Shown here: one piece after another, positions 1 to 8,741 of the stretch
Layout of the letters: every line of letters starts with the position of its first letter
How positions within the stretch are numbered: the stretch's first letter is position 1
Assembly (NCBI GenBank): GCA_037045455.1
Contig: JBAOIN010000005.1
Coordinates: 263,213-327,212, forward strand
From: JADKAV01 sp037045455
Lineage (GTDB): Bacteria; Actinomycetota; Actinomycetes; S36-B12; UBA10799
Length of the DNA stretch: 64,000 bases
Direction: 5' to 3'
Translations under genes and position numbers: made by a program
The notes under the pieces: model-generated
Seen by the model: only the letters and a program-made list of their open reading frames with translations
Told to the model about the DNA's origin: nothing
Databases searched by the model: none

Positions 1-1
1 C

Positions 2-496
2 ATCGCCAATCCGCTGGTGCTCGTGCCGTCTGGCTATGCCCGCCACGCCCAACCGAGACTGCGCCGGGTCATGGTCGCGTTCGCGCAGGGCGCGGAAGGT
101 TCCCGGGCGCTGTCGATGGGCGCGGACCTGGCACGCGCGGGCGGGCTGCCGATGGACGTCATGACGATCCTGGTGCGCCACCGGGTGTTCGGCTCAGACT
201 TGGGCGCCGATGCCGAGGGTGACGTGCTCACCGCGAGTCTGAACATGTTGCGCGGCTACCAGCAGGAGGCGCTGGCCGAGATCGACACCGAGGGGCTGCA
301 GGTGACCAGCGACGTGCTGGTCGGCGACTCTCCGGCTGAGGCCATGGGCCGCGAGGAGTGGGAACCCGGCGACCTGCTGGTGGTGGCTTCGGCCGGCGGC
401 GGGGTGCTGCGGCGGGTGTTCCTCGGGGACACGACGTTCAAGATCCTGCGCGCCTCGACGGTGCCCACGCTGGTGTTGCCGCGGCACCACGAGTAG
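2..496 (+). CDS. Universal stress protein, C-terminal part (5' end outside window)
   Basis: The frame is open to the left edge; it begins with a hydrophobic strand (ANPLVLVPSG) of the kind that closes one Usp domain, and a second Usp domain follows. So this is probably the last domain of a tandem UspA protein. The GTG at 17 is unlikely to be the true start. The domain ends with LGDTTFKILRASTVPTLVLP, as in UspA folds. The family binds nucleotides or acts in stress survival in the cytoplasm; the ligand cannot be told. The ATP-binding G-x2-G-x9-G(S/T) motif is not well kept, so nucleotide binding is uncertain. An inverted repeat follows the stop codon directly. Confidence 0.8.
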   Translation: MANPLVLVPSGYARHAQPRLRRVMVAFAQGAEGSRALSMGADLARAGGLPMDVMTILVRHRVFGSDLGADAEGDVLTASLNMLRGYQQEALAEIDTEGLQVTSDVLVGDSPAEAMGREEWEPGDLLVVASAGGGVLRRVFLGDTTFKILRASTVPTLVLPRHHE

Positions 497-562
497 AAAC
501 ACCCCCGGTTATGCGATCTACCCCAGTCGGACCGGAGGTGTTTCGCACAAGCGGGGGTGTTT
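497..562. terminator. Long-arm inverted repeat, probable bidirectional terminator
   Basis: AAACACCCCC (497-506) and GGGGGTGTTT (553-562) are perfect complements. An internal CCGGAGGTGTTT gives an alternative pairing with the left arm with one mismatch. It starts at the base after the Usp stop and ends 8 bases before the stop of the opposing antitoxin-like gene, so it sits where convergent transcription must end. There is no T tract. Confidence 0.55.
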
Positions 563-569
563 GCTCGAA

Positions 570-758
570 TCAGGCGGGCTGACCGCCACCACCGAGCAGG
601 TTCTTGGCGGCCTCCACGGCCTGGTCAACCTTGTCGTCGTGGACGTCAGGCACGATCTTCTTGACCTGCTCGGCCGCCGCGTCGAGACCCTGCTCGATCT
701 TGTCGGCGTGCTGTCCGGCCAGGTCCTTGGCCTGGTTCGCCATGTCCTCGATACCCAT
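570..758 (-). CDS. MT0933-like small antitoxin-family protein
   Basis: A 62-residue protein, MGIEDMANQAKDLAGQHADK..., rich in Lys, Asp and Ala and ending in a glycine run. This resembles the actinobacterial MT0933/Rv0909-type antitoxin family (PF14013), which are short charged helical proteins. The start at 758 has a good AGGAG ribosome site six bases upstream; the frame extends further upstream but only into unlikely Arg-rich sequence. No toxin gene lies next to it. A shorter relative (817-975) precedes it on the same strand, so the two may form one transcript behind the GMC oxidoreductase. The antitoxin role is a family label only. Confidence 0.7.
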   Translation of the reverse strand: MGIEDMANQAKDLAGQHADKIEQGLDAAAEQVKKIVPDVHDDKVDQAVEAAKNLLGGGGQPA

Positions 759-816
759 GCGCACTCCTATCGTTGCGGAGTCACACATTAGGCGAGGACC
801 GTGGGCCGTTGCCGCG

Positions 817-975
817 TCAGCGCTTCTGCTGATCCATCGTCTTCTTGGCGTACGCGGCCGCCTTGTCGATGTAGCTAGCCTTGGCCGGTTGCTTGTCCTT
901 GGCCGTGGCCGCCGCCTTGTCGATGCCGGCGGCAATCGTGTCCGAGTGTTTGACGAGAAGTTCCGCGAGCTTCAT
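817..975 (-). CDS. Second small MT0933-like protein (52 aa)
   Basis: This short frame encodes MKLAELLVKHSDTIAAGIDK... and ends TMDQQKR. It shares the pattern (Q/H)(A/S)D-x-I-x-x-G-(I/L)-D-(K/A)-AA with the 62-residue neighbour, so the two look like diverged duplicates. It starts 14 bases after the stop of the GMC oxidoreductase on the same strand, which suggests co-transcription. No strong ribosome site is visible (GAAGTAGAATAC precedes the ATG). The coding call rests on similarity to the neighbour and an even helical composition. Function unknown. Confidence 0.6.
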   Translation of the reverse strand: MKLAELLVKHSDTIAAGIDKAAATAKDKQPAKASYIDKAAAYAKKTMDQQKR

Positions 976-989
976 ATACGTATTCTACT

Positions 990-2438
990 TCAGGTATTTC
1001 CAAGCCACAACGCCGACGCCCGCTCCGCCATCGCCGTGATCGTCCAGGACGGATTCACCCCTACGTTCTCCGGCACCACCGACCCGTCCATCACGCGCAA
1101 GCCCTCATATCCGAACACCCGGTGCTCAGCATCGACCACCCCGCGCGTCGGGTCCGGCCCAAGCACCGCCCCGCCCAGGATGTGCGCTGTGGCGCCCACT
1201 CCGAACAGACTCTCCAGCACCGTCGTGTAGGCCGTCCCGCCACTCACCTTCGCCACCGCCTGGCCGGCCGCGTCGGCCTGCGGCAAATGGACCGGCACCG
1301 GCTCGACCCCCGTGGGCAGAACGGATCGCAGCCGGCCTCCGCGGTACTCCAAGGCCATCTCGTTCTCGGCGTTCTGCATGACCGTCAGGATCGTCACCCG
1401 TTTGTGCCAGTCCTTGGTCCACGCGTTGGCTGTGGAGCGAACAGGGTGCCGCGCCAGGACCTTGAGCGTCTCGCGGCGCCGGTCCCCGCTCACCACCGGA
1501 CTCAGGTAAAAGCGCATGAAGCCGTACGACGCGGGGAAGCGGTTGTTCGTCACGTGGGTGTGCGGGTCAGGGTAGAAGTCGCTCGAGATGGTTGCGCCTT
1601 GCGTCACGTCCGTGCCGGGTGGGTGCAGGATCGCGGCGAACGCCTCCGAGTTCGTCCGAACCTTGCGGCCCAACACCGGCGACAGATCGGGCATGGTCCG
1701 CCAGCGATCACGCGAGGCGAGCAACAGTTCGACGGTTCCCAGCACACCGCCGGCCAGCACCACCTCGCGCGCCTCGACGCTGCGCACCTCGCCACGTTCC
1801 CTGGTGACAACGCGCCAGCCATTGCGCAGCGGCACCAGAATCTCGGCCTTCGTCAGCGGCCGGATCTCCACGCCTAGCGCCTCGGCGGCAGGCAGGTAGT
1901 CGAACCGCTTGGCGCCGTGCGGGCAACCGGTGATGCACTGCCCGCAGGCCATGCAGTCGCTGAACCGGATCCCCTGCATGGTCTTGCCGAACGTCTCGGC
2001 AACACCCAGTTCCCGGGCAGCGCCCTGCAGCCAATCGTCCTGCACACCCCACTGCGGATTCGGCTCGCGCCCGAGCATCCGGGCCGAGGTCGCGTAGTGC
2101 GGTGCCAGTTCGCTCTCCCAATCGACACCGGCTTCGGCCCATGCACCCTGGAACTCTTTGGGCTGCAAAAGGACCGCGGCGTAGACCAGGGAGCCGCCAC
2201 CGACGCCGATTCCGCCGACGACCATGACGTGCCGCAGGACCTTCTGCCGGAAGTAACCTTGCAGACCCAGTGCCGGTTCCCACAGCAGTTTCGTTGGCTT
2301 CACTGCGCCGGCCTCGAAGTCCGCCGGGGTCAACCGCCTGCCCATCTCCAGCACGACCACCCGCTTGCCGGCCTCTGCGGCACGCAAGGCCGCCACCGAA
2401 CCCCCGAAACCAGACCCCACGACCGCGACGTCGTACAT
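990..2438 (-). CDS. GMC-family FAD oxidoreductase (cholesterol-oxidase-like)
   Basis: A 482-residue flavoprotein. The N-terminus carries the dinucleotide fold GSGFGGSVAALRAAEAGK with the FAD-contacting Glu in VVVLEMGRR. GGIGVGGGSLVYA is the second flavin-contacting glycine motif. A cysteine cluster, CMACGQCITGCPHGAKR, around residue 175 occurs in many actinobacterial GMC enzymes related to ChoD. The C-terminal part has the conserved G-x-D-(G/S) segment (VMDGSVVPENVGVNPS) with the active-site Asn-Pro. It probably oxidises an alcohol, with FAD as cofactor; the substrate is not evident. ATG 2438 is preferred; TTG 2450 is an alternative that adds four residues. Faces a divergent small membrane protein. 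Confidence 0.85.
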   Translation of the reverse strand: MYDVAVVGSGFGGSVAALRAAEAGKRVVVLEMGRRLTPADFEAGAVKPTKLLWEPALGLQGYFRQKVLRHVMVVGGIGVGGGSLVYAAVLLQPKEFQGAWAEAGVDWESELAPHYATSARMLGREPNPQWGVQDDWLQGAARELGVAETFGKTMQGIRFSDCMACGQCITGCPHGAKRFDYLPAAEALGVEIRPLTKAEILVPLRNGWRVVTRERGEVRSVEAREVVLAGGVLGTVELLLASRDRWRTMPDLSPVLGRKVRTNSEAFAAILHPPGTDVTQGATISSDFYPDPHTHVTNNRFPASYGFMRFYLSPVVSGDRRRETLKVLARHPVRSTANAWTKDWHKRVTILTVMQNAENEMALEYRGGRLRSVLPTGVEPVPVHLPQADAAGQAVAKVSGGTAYTTVLESLFGVGATAHILGGAVLGPDPTRGVVDAEHRVFGYEGLRVMDGSVVPENVGVNPSWTITAMAERASALWLGNT

Positions 2439-2491
2439 GGCCCCATTCAAGCCCTATGTATCCATTTGGGGGGCGAGAACGTCCTAGGAGC

Positions 2492-2704
2492 ATGACTACC
2501 AACGAATCGTCTGTGGACCGCATCATCCGCCTCGTAGTCGGGATCGTGGCGCTGGTCGCCGCCTTCGCCGTCGGCCTGGGCAGCCTGGGCGGCATCATCC
2601 TTGCGGTGGTCGGTGTGGTGATGCTGGTGACCGCGGCCGTCGGCTTCTGCCCCCTGTACCGGGTGTTCGGCCTGTCGACCTGCAAGGTGCCCGCAGCCAA
2701 GTAG
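2492..2704 (+). CDS. YgaP-like DUF2892 inner-membrane protein
   Basis: Seventy residues with two hydrophobic helices (about 11-31 and 33-52), then the signature GFCPLYRVFGLSTC of DUF2892 (PF11127), the membrane part of YgaP-type rhodaneses. The two cysteines are kept but there is no rhodanese domain. The ATG at 2492 has a TAGGAG ribosome site. The stop is one base before the GTG of the sigma-factor gene, so the two genes form an operon. Role unknown; a sulfur-stress link is possible from the family. Confidence 0.8.
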   Translation: MTTNESSVDRIIRLVVGIVALVAAFAVGLGSLGGIILAVVGVVMLVTAAVGFCPLYRVFGLSTCKVPAAK

Positions 2705-2705
2705 C

Positions 2706-3482
2706 GTGGCGGGTGTGGGTCAGGATGTCGCGGCGCTGCTGCCCGATCACATCCCCGGCCTTTACCGCTACGTGCGCTCCATCACGCGGGACGACGTCAC
2801 GGCCGAGGACCTCGTGCAGGAGACGCTCACCCGGGCCCTCGAGAAGGGCAGTGATCTGCAGTCACCGGCTGCGCTGCGCGCCTGGCTGTTCCGGATCGCG
2901 CACAACGTGACGATCGACCACTACCGGCGACAGCGCGAGGAACCCAGCGACGATCTAGCCCAGCAGGTGGAGGATCGCTGGCGCGAGGACGCTTACACAG
3001 TCGATGCCCAGGTCGTGATCGCCCGCAGCGAGACGGCCGAGGAAGTGCGGGATGCGCTGGTCCGGCTGCCGTACGCCTATCGCAGCGTGCTCGTGCTGCA
3101 CGACGGTCTGGGCTGGCCGAGCCGGGAGATCGCCGAGGTGATGGATCTGGGCCTGCCCGCTGCCAAACAACGGCTCCGGCGTGCCCGCATGATGCTTGTG
3201 TCCGCGATGGCCCGGGGCCACGAGCGGCGGGTCGTCGCGGCCGGTGTTCCGCTGCGTTGCTGGGACGCCCGCCAGCACGTGAGCGCCTATCTCGACGGTG
3301 AGTTGCCGGCTGACATCTCCGCCGCCCTCGAACGCCACCTGGGCCAGTGCCCGACGTGCCCTCCGCTGTATGCGTCCCTGGTGAGCGTGCGCGACGCGAT
3401 GAACGGCCTGCAGGATCCGGACAGCGTGATCCCGGACGCCCTCGCCCAGCGGATCCGGCGCAGGCTCGCCGCGGGGCAGTGA
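2706..3482 (+). CDS. ECF sigma factor with fused C-terminal zinc anti-sigma (ZAS) domain
   Basis: Residues about 10-85 are sigma region 2 (DLVQETLTRALEKG, LFRIAHNVTIDHYRR). Residues about 110-160 are region 4, with the helix-turn-helix PSREIAEVMDLGLPAAKQRL. Past residue 185 comes a putative zinc-finger (zf-HC2) segment with H-x3-C-x2-C (HLGQCPTC), normally found at the N-terminus of separate anti-sigma factors. Here it is in the same chain, which implies self-inhibition or redox/zinc sensing. No separate anti-sigma gene is nearby. GTG 2706 follows the previous stop by one base; GTG 2715 is an alternative. Confidence 0.85.
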   Translation: MAGVGQDVAALLPDHIPGLYRYVRSITRDDVTAEDLVQETLTRALEKGSDLQSPAALRAWLFRIAHNVTIDHYRRQREEPSDDLAQQVEDRWREDAYTVDAQVVIARSETAEEVRDALVRLPYAYRSVLVLHDGLGWPSREIAEVMDLGLPAAKQRLRRARMMLVSAMARGHERRVVAAGVPLRCWDARQHVSAYLDGELPADISAALERHLGQCPTCPPLYASLVSVRDAMNGLQDPDSVIPDALAQRIRRRLAAGQ

Positions 3483-3523
3483 CCCGTGCATTGAGTCGAG
3501 GGCTGCACCGTTTGACAATCTCG

Positions 3524-3568
3524 CACCGTTCGTAACGGTGAAGAAGTGCACATACGGTGAATCACCGT
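3524..3568. terminator. Two short palindromes between convergent genes
   Basis: CACCGTT-CGT-AACGGTG (3524-3540) and ACGGTGA-A-TCACCGT (3554-3568) are perfect inverted repeats sharing the same CACCGTT core. They lie between the convergent sigma-factor and hydrolase genes; the second contains the hydrolase stop codon. They probably stop transcription from both sides. Confidence 0.5.
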
Positions 3569-4480
3569 TCACACGGCCACGCCGGGTTCGGCAACGCCCG
3601 CCCATCCAGGAACGCCCCGATAAGCAACGCCGACTGCTTCGGATCCTGAAACAGCACCGAATGGCCGGCTGCCGGAACCGTGACCAGCGTCGAGTCCGGA
3701 ATCAACGACGCGATGGTCCGGCTGTTCGACGGCGGTGTGATGACGTCGCGCTCACCCACCATCACCAGCACCGGGTTGTGCACGAGGGGCAGTTCCCGTG
3801 CGTTGCGCCGGGAGCGCAGCCACGGATCCTCCGCGCGGACCATCCGGCGGTAGGTGGCATTGGGCGTGCGCGGCATCGGGTATCTGCCCGAGTCCACCGC
3901 GCCCTCCAGCCGGGTCAGGAATTCCCGGCCCCGCGCCTGCGCGCATTGCGTCCGAGGGTAGTTCGTGAGCAGGTACACGCGGTCGCTGCCATCGGCATCG
4001 CTGTCCGCGCGCTGCACCCACTCCGGCCCGAGTTCCGTGTCGTCCCCACCGGGATTGGTAGCCACGAGCACCGCTTTGTCCACGACGTCGGGATGGGCCC
4101 GCAGAAGTTCCTGTGTGACGAAGCCGCCCATCGACCACCCGAGGATGTCAATGCGCTCAATGCCCAGGTCGTCCAGCAACTCACGCGCGTCCTCAGCCAT
4201 CCCCGCGAACGTGCGGCGAGCCGGTGCTGTGGACGCCCCGAGCCCGGGGTAGTCGAACACGATCACCCGGCGGTCGCTCGCCATGGCCCGCAGGAACCCC
4301 GGATCCCACTCGCTCATGGGAGACCCGGTGCCGTTGAGCAGGAGCAGCGGTTCGCCTTCGCCCAGACTCGCCCATGCGATGCCGTGTGCTGTGGTCTGTA
4401 TGTTCAGCGCGACGGGCTGGGCCGGGGTGGCCGTGGGAGCACACGCTGCCAGGACCAGCAGAACCAGCCACGATGCGCAC
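3562..4480 (-). CDS. Alpha/beta-hydrolase lipoprotein (start region frameshifted)
   Basis: A serine hydrolase: nucleophile elbow GWSMGG, acid in VMVGERDVI and base in AAGHSVLF, with oxyanion-side GTG near LLLLNGTGSP. The frame from ATG 4317 lacks the first strands. Reading upstream in the same frame gives a lipobox (VLAACAP) after a hydrophobic run, but no start codon. GTG 4480 in the next frame begins MRIV, and removing one base near 4468 would give MRIVLVLLVLAAC, an ideal lipoprotein signal. I infer a one-base error there. The mature enzyme would be anchored outside the membrane. Substrate unknown; proline-iminopeptidase or esterase relatives are possible. Confidence 0.7.
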
Positions 4481-4523
4481 CCGCTTATGGTGGCGGCGGG
4501 AGAGCGCTCAAGGCGCGCCGACG

Positions 4524-5302
4524 CTAGTGCGCCAGTGCGCTCGGCTGCTCCACATGCGTGAGGTGTCCGTCGAGGATCTCGAAGACCCGGTCGGTGTACT
4601 GCACCATCCGCAGGTCGTGGGTGACCATGATCCCGGTCTTGCCGCGCTGCTTGATCTCCCGGGCGAGCAACTCCACCACTTGCCGACCGAGCTTGGTGTC
4701 CAGAGCGGCCGTGGGCTCGTCGACCAGGATCAGGTCCGGGTCGTTCATCAACGCCCGGCCGATCGCCACCCGTTGCCGCTCGCCGCCGGACAGCTGCTCG
4801 GGCACGTTCTTGGCCCGTTGCGCGAGCCCGAGTTCCTCCAGCAACTGGTCAGCTCGGGCGTGGGCCTCCTTGCGCCCGATCCGCTTCTGCAACGTCGAGA
4901 CATACAGCAGGTTCTCGCGTGCGGTCAGGAAGGGCACCAGGTTGGCCGACTGGAACACGAAACCCACCCGCTCGGCGCGGAACCGGGTCAGTTCCTTCTT
5001 CGACAGGCTCGCGACGTCGGTGCCGGCCGAGCGTGATCGTCCCGGCCGGTCGGGGACAGCAGTCCGCCGATCATCGAGATGAGCGTGGTCTTGCCCGAGC
5101 CGGACGGGCCGAGCAGCGCCACGAACTCCCCCTGGTCGACGGCCATCGTGGCGTTGGCCACGGCGTGCACCTCGGTGTCCCCGGACGTGTAGACCTTGCT
5201 CACGTCCTGCACTCGCAGGATGGCCTCCGCGTGGCTGCCGGCGTCGGTCGTCGGGTCCTCGCCGTCCGGCGTGGGCCGGGGCACGAAGTCGTCGTTGGTC
5301 AC
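4524..5302 (-). CDS. ABC exporter ATP-binding protein, LolD/MacB type (frameshifted)
   Basis: Walker A is GPSGSGKTT, the signature is LSGGERQR, and Walker B with catalytic Glu is LILVDEPTAALD; the H-loop is VTHD. Two single-base errors near 5030-5050, in the CCGGCCGGG and CGGCCGGC runs, break the frame between Walker A and the Q-loop; either side reads as one normal LolD-like ATPase of about 260 residues. The GTG start at 5302 overlaps the permease stop by four bases (GTGA), so the genes are translationally coupled. It energises the two permeases that follow upstream in the same operon. Confidence 0.85.
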
Positions 5303-6375
5303 AGCGTTCCTCCGATTGCGGTGGCGGGATCGATTCGGGCGATCCGGCGCAGGGAGAACGCGGCTCCCACAACGCCGGCCACCAGGACGAAGATGGCGAT
5401 CGAGATCAGGGTCTCGGTCCGGAACAACGTGGGGACTGTGTCCGGTACGACGGCACCCAGCGCGCGGGAAGCGATGGCTCCGACCACCACACCGATCGCG
5501 GAGGCGATGACGGCCTGCAGAACAACGCCGGCTCCGAGTTTGCGGGTCGGTGTCCCGAGCGCCTTCAGTGCCGCGAACAACTCTCGCTTCTCCAGCACGA
5601 TCAGCGCGAAGAACAGCGCGACAACCAGCGCCGCGACGGCCAGCGTCGTGTAGATGATGGAGTTCAGGGTCGACGCTTGCTGCTCCACGCCCGGGATCGC
5701 CAGTCCGGTGTCCTGGGCCGACAAGACCGTGACCCCGGGAATCTCGCCCTGCGGACTCCCCTCGATGGCGCACCGCATTGACGTCGTCCTCAACGCCGGT
5801 GAACTCCGGCCGCACATCGTTGCGCATCGCGCGCCAGGTCTGCAATGTCGTCCAGACAGTCGGCTGCAACTGGTAGCTGGAGTCGCGCGTGATGCCAACC
5901 ACCTCGACGGACTCCTTGCCCACGGTGAGCGTGTCACCAATGCCGGCGCCCAGTGACTCATCGACGGCGGTCTTCCGAGTCGTCGGCCGGGCAGCCGGCC
6001 CTCGCTGAGGTTGGTGGGCACACCGGCACCGGCGGGATCGACACCGAAGATGGCCAGGTCGTACTCCTCGGAAGGCCCGCGACCGGCGGTCAGCAGCACC
6101 CCGACGCCACTGGCCTTGGTCACGCCCGGGGCGTCCTGCAACTTGCTTGCACCTGCGGCCGGCGTCATGGTCGAGCGGATCAAAGATCCCTTGGCATCGG
6201 AACTGAACGCATAGGCGCTGGCGTTCGTCGAGCGGACCGCGCCGGTCGCGCCGAAGAACAGCCCGTCGGCCAACGCGCTGAGCGTCAGCACCAGGAATGT
6301 GATCAGGGACAACGCACCGATGATGGACACGAAGCGGCCGAGGCCGCGGCGGATCTCGTTGAGCGCCAGCATCAT
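5299..6375 (-). CDS. FtsX-like ABC permease, second of two (frameshifted)
   Basis: Starts MMLALNEIRRGLGRF with one transmembrane helix, then a large extracytoplasmic domain, then three C-terminal helices with the FtsX pattern (ALFFALIVLEKRELFAALKA, VVLQAVIASAIGVVVGA). Two single-base shifts, near 5985 and 5780, take the middle of the extracytoplasmic domain into another frame and back. The first residues match those of the neighbouring permease (MNLALTEMRRSKLRF), so the pair arose by duplication and probably forms a heterodimer with the ATPase. The cargo is unknown; related systems move lipoproteins, drugs or peptides. Confidence 0.8.
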   Translation of the reverse strand: MMLALNEIRRGLGRFVSIIGALSLITFLVLTLSALADGLFFGATGAVRSTNASAYAFSSDAKGSLIRSTMTPAAGASKLQDAPGVTKASGVGVLLTAGRGPSEEYDLAIFGVDPAGAGVPTNLSEGRLPGRRLGRPPSMSHWAPALVTRSPWARSPSRWLASRATPATSCSRLSGRHCRPGARCATMCGRSSPALRTTSMRCAIEGSPQGEIPGVTVLSAQDTGLAIPGVEQQASTLNSIIYTTLAVAALVVALFFALIVLEKRELFAALKALGTPTRKLGAGVVLQAVIASAIGVVVGAIASRALGAVVPDTVPTLFRTETLISIAIFVLVAGVVGAAFSLRRIARIDPATAIGGTL

Positions 6376-7465
6376 CGGGCACCTGCCGCGGTGAACGGGT
6401 CGATCGTGGTGACCCGGCGGATGCTGAGCAGGCCGGCCAGCAGGGAGAAAACAAGCACGCTCGCGATCACTGCCGATCACCAAGCCTGGCGCCAGCGACA
6501 CCGGGATTCCGGAGTTGAGTCCCCGCACGGCCAGCAGTGTGAGCACGACTGCGATCGCGGATGCGACCAGGACCACCACGGTGATCTGCTGCACGACGAC
6601 CCCTGCCAGCCGCCGCGGACTTGCGCCGAGCGCCCGCAACAGCGTGAACGACTTGAGCTTCTGCACGGTCAGGATCAGGAAGAAGAAGCCGATCACCACG
6701 ATGCCGATCACGAACGTCAGCCCGACCAGGATGCCGAACGTCTGGCTGATCGAACCGACACCGGGGATGAGGCTCACCGCCTCCGCTTTCTCGTAGGCGG
6801 TGACTCCCGGCACGGCCTGTTCGATGCTGGTGACGGCCGCAGCCGCATCATCAGTGGTGACCGCCACCGCGTTGACCGGCACGAAGGGCACGTTCGGGTT
6901 GACGCTCCCGCACGATCTGGCCGTAGAGATCCTCAGTGACGTAGGCCGTCGGGCTGGCACTCCACTGCGCGCCGCGCAAGAGACCCACGACGGTGACGGT
7001 CTTGCCGCACCACTTTCAACGGAGTCGCCCAGGCTGAACCCGCCGCCATCCATCGGCGACCTCGTTCCGCATTCTCCGGCAAGCCGGCCCTCGCTCAGGC
7101 CGGTGGGCTGCACCGGGCTTTCCGGGCTGGAATCCGAAGACCTGCAGGTCCTCGCTGCCGTCCTTGAGGGCCGCCGAGGTCGGTCAGCACGGAGATCGGC
7201 CCGGCTTGCGTGACACCCGGTGCGGACGCGACCTTCTCGACGACCGACGGTTCCAGCCGCGACGCCTGCAGGTTGTCCCGTGCGGAGTCCGAGTAGACCA
7301 GCACGCTGGCCTTGCACGCCGTTCAGCGCCCCGGTGATCGAGTTCGACCAGAGCGCTGGACAACGTGGTGAGCAGGACGACCAGGAAGACCAGCAGCGAC
7401 ACGGCACCGGTGAGCAGGCCGAACCGCAGCTTGGAGCGCCGCATCTCCGTGAGGGCGAGATTCAT
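6372..7465 (-). CDS. FtsX-like ABC permease, first of two (several frameshifts)
   Basis: Begins MNLALTEMRRSKLRFG with GGAG in the upstream CCGGAGATCGCG, so ATG 7465 is preferred to GTG 7522. It ends with three helices, including FVIGIVVIGFFFLILTVQKL and VVVQQITVVVLVASAIAVVL, and the tail IRRVTTIDPFTAAGAR. The stop overlaps the ATG of the second permease. At least five single-base shifts between about 6460 and 7330 move the reading among three frames, though almost every segment can be assigned to the permease. Either sequencing error or a true pseudogene; error is more likely since the partner genes show the same pattern. Confidence 0.75.
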
Positions 7466-7588
7466 CGCGATCTCCGGATGCGCACTGTCCGAAGTGGGCT
7501 TACCGGTCGAAACGTAAGTCACGATCTTGAGATTACTTCAGCCTACTGATAGTCAGCAAACGAAGGATCCGGCAGCTAGCCTGGGACC

Positions 7589-8000
7589 GTGGACGAGCAG
7601 GAGTGGCCTCTGAGCCGGTTGCTCATCACTGCGAGCCGCCTGGTCGAGCACGACATCGCCCTGCAATTGCGGCCCTACAACCTCACGCATGCCGGCTTCG
7701 GGGTACTGACCCTGATCCACCCCCATCCCATGTCGCAGCGCGAGCTTGCGCGCGCCACGCACGTCGAGGAGCAGACGATCAGCCAGACGGTGGACCGGCT
7801 CGAGCGCATGGGCATGGTCACCCGCGAGCCGGATCCGGACGACCGCCGGCGGTTCCTGGTCACCGCGACGCCCGCGGGCAAGCGGGCCTTCCGCAACGCC
7901 ACCCGCAAGAACCGTGCCGAGCAGGTGCTGGCCGGCCTGCCGGAAGCTGATCAGTTGCGCGACTGGGCTGATCGCGGTCATCCGAGAGCTGGATCGCTAG
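7589..8000 (+). CDS. MarR-family regulator (C-terminus frameshifted)
   Basis: A winged-helix regulator of about 136 residues: MSQRELARATHVEEQTISQT is the recognition helix region and DRRRFLVTATPAGKRAF is the wing. One base shift near 7965 turns the true end (LIAVIRELDR, stop at 8000) into a long unlikely extension; the corrected length fits the family. It is divergent from the ABC exporter, with a 123-bp gap holding CTGA-TAG-TCAG at about 7544-7554 as a possible operator, so it likely controls that exporter. GTG start at 7589. Confidence 0.8.
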
Positions 8001-8729
8001 TCCACCCGTTGCACGTCCAGTCGCCGGCCGTCCAGGGCCGCTTCGAACCCGGCAGCTCCGCACCACCTCCAGCAACTCACGCCGGCTGCGCGTGGCTCGT
8101 CGGCCAGGCTCAACGCCCGCGCCAGGTGCCCTTTGGTCGCCTTGTTGAAGTGGCTGGCGGCAGTGCGCTGTCCGGTAACGCCGGCCTGCCAGACCTTCAC
8201 CGTCACGGCATCGGGCGGCATGTGGACGAACGAGGCATAGGGCGTGGAGAGCATGTCCACCACCAGTCCGCGTTCGCGTTCCACCTCGGCGGTGAGGACA
8301 TCCCGCCACAACCGGGGCAGCCCGCCCAACAAAGGCGTCCCGCCGGACAGCCGGTAGGCGGGGATGCGGTCGGTCAAGCCAATTAGCCCGAACAGCGACG
8401 ACACCACCGCAAGCCGCCGGTTCGCCCGCCGCCGGTCCGGCAGGCTGCCGTAGTCCAGCGCTGCATACAGCACGCCGGTGTAGACAGCGCCAGCCGCGGC
8501 AGTCGGCGCCTCACGCAATTCGGCGTTCGCGGCGACCAGGTCGAACTGGGTCGGACCGAGCCCGAGCACGTCCATGGCCCGCGGTGCGTCACGGCACAGT
8601 CTCGACGAGCGCGGCCAGCACCTGCTCTCGCAATGGTGCGAGCGCCGGCCGGCTCAACCCTGCGACGTCCAGCGGCTTCCCACGGCGCGGCGCCGTCTTG
8701 CCCTCACTGGGCGGCAGCAGGATCAGCAT
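7997..8729 (-). CDS. yaaA: YaaA/UPF0246 peroxide-stress family protein (frameshifted)
   Basis: The start MLILLPPSEGKT at 8729, with SRPAL and VLYAALDYGSL, is typical of YaaA, a DNA-binding protein that limits iron-driven damage during peroxide stress. At least three single-base shifts (near 8585 and two compensating ones near 8060-8100) split it. The C-terminal piece keeps HFNKATKGHLARAL and ends RRLDVQRVD, as in the family. Its stop overlaps the MarR stop tail-to-tail. Convergent with MarR and downstream of the GDT1 gene. Confidence 0.75.
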
Positions 8730-8741
8730 CAGCCGCGTCCA

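Noticed and set aside
1122..1877. Long plus-strand frame opposite the GMC oxidoreductase
   Set aside because: A GC-rich antisense shadow with no motifs, while the minus strand has a full flavoprotein.
7589..8386. A 265-residue MarR-like protein
   Set aside because: After 7965 the frame runs antisense through YaaA; a one-base shift gives a normal MarR end at 8000.
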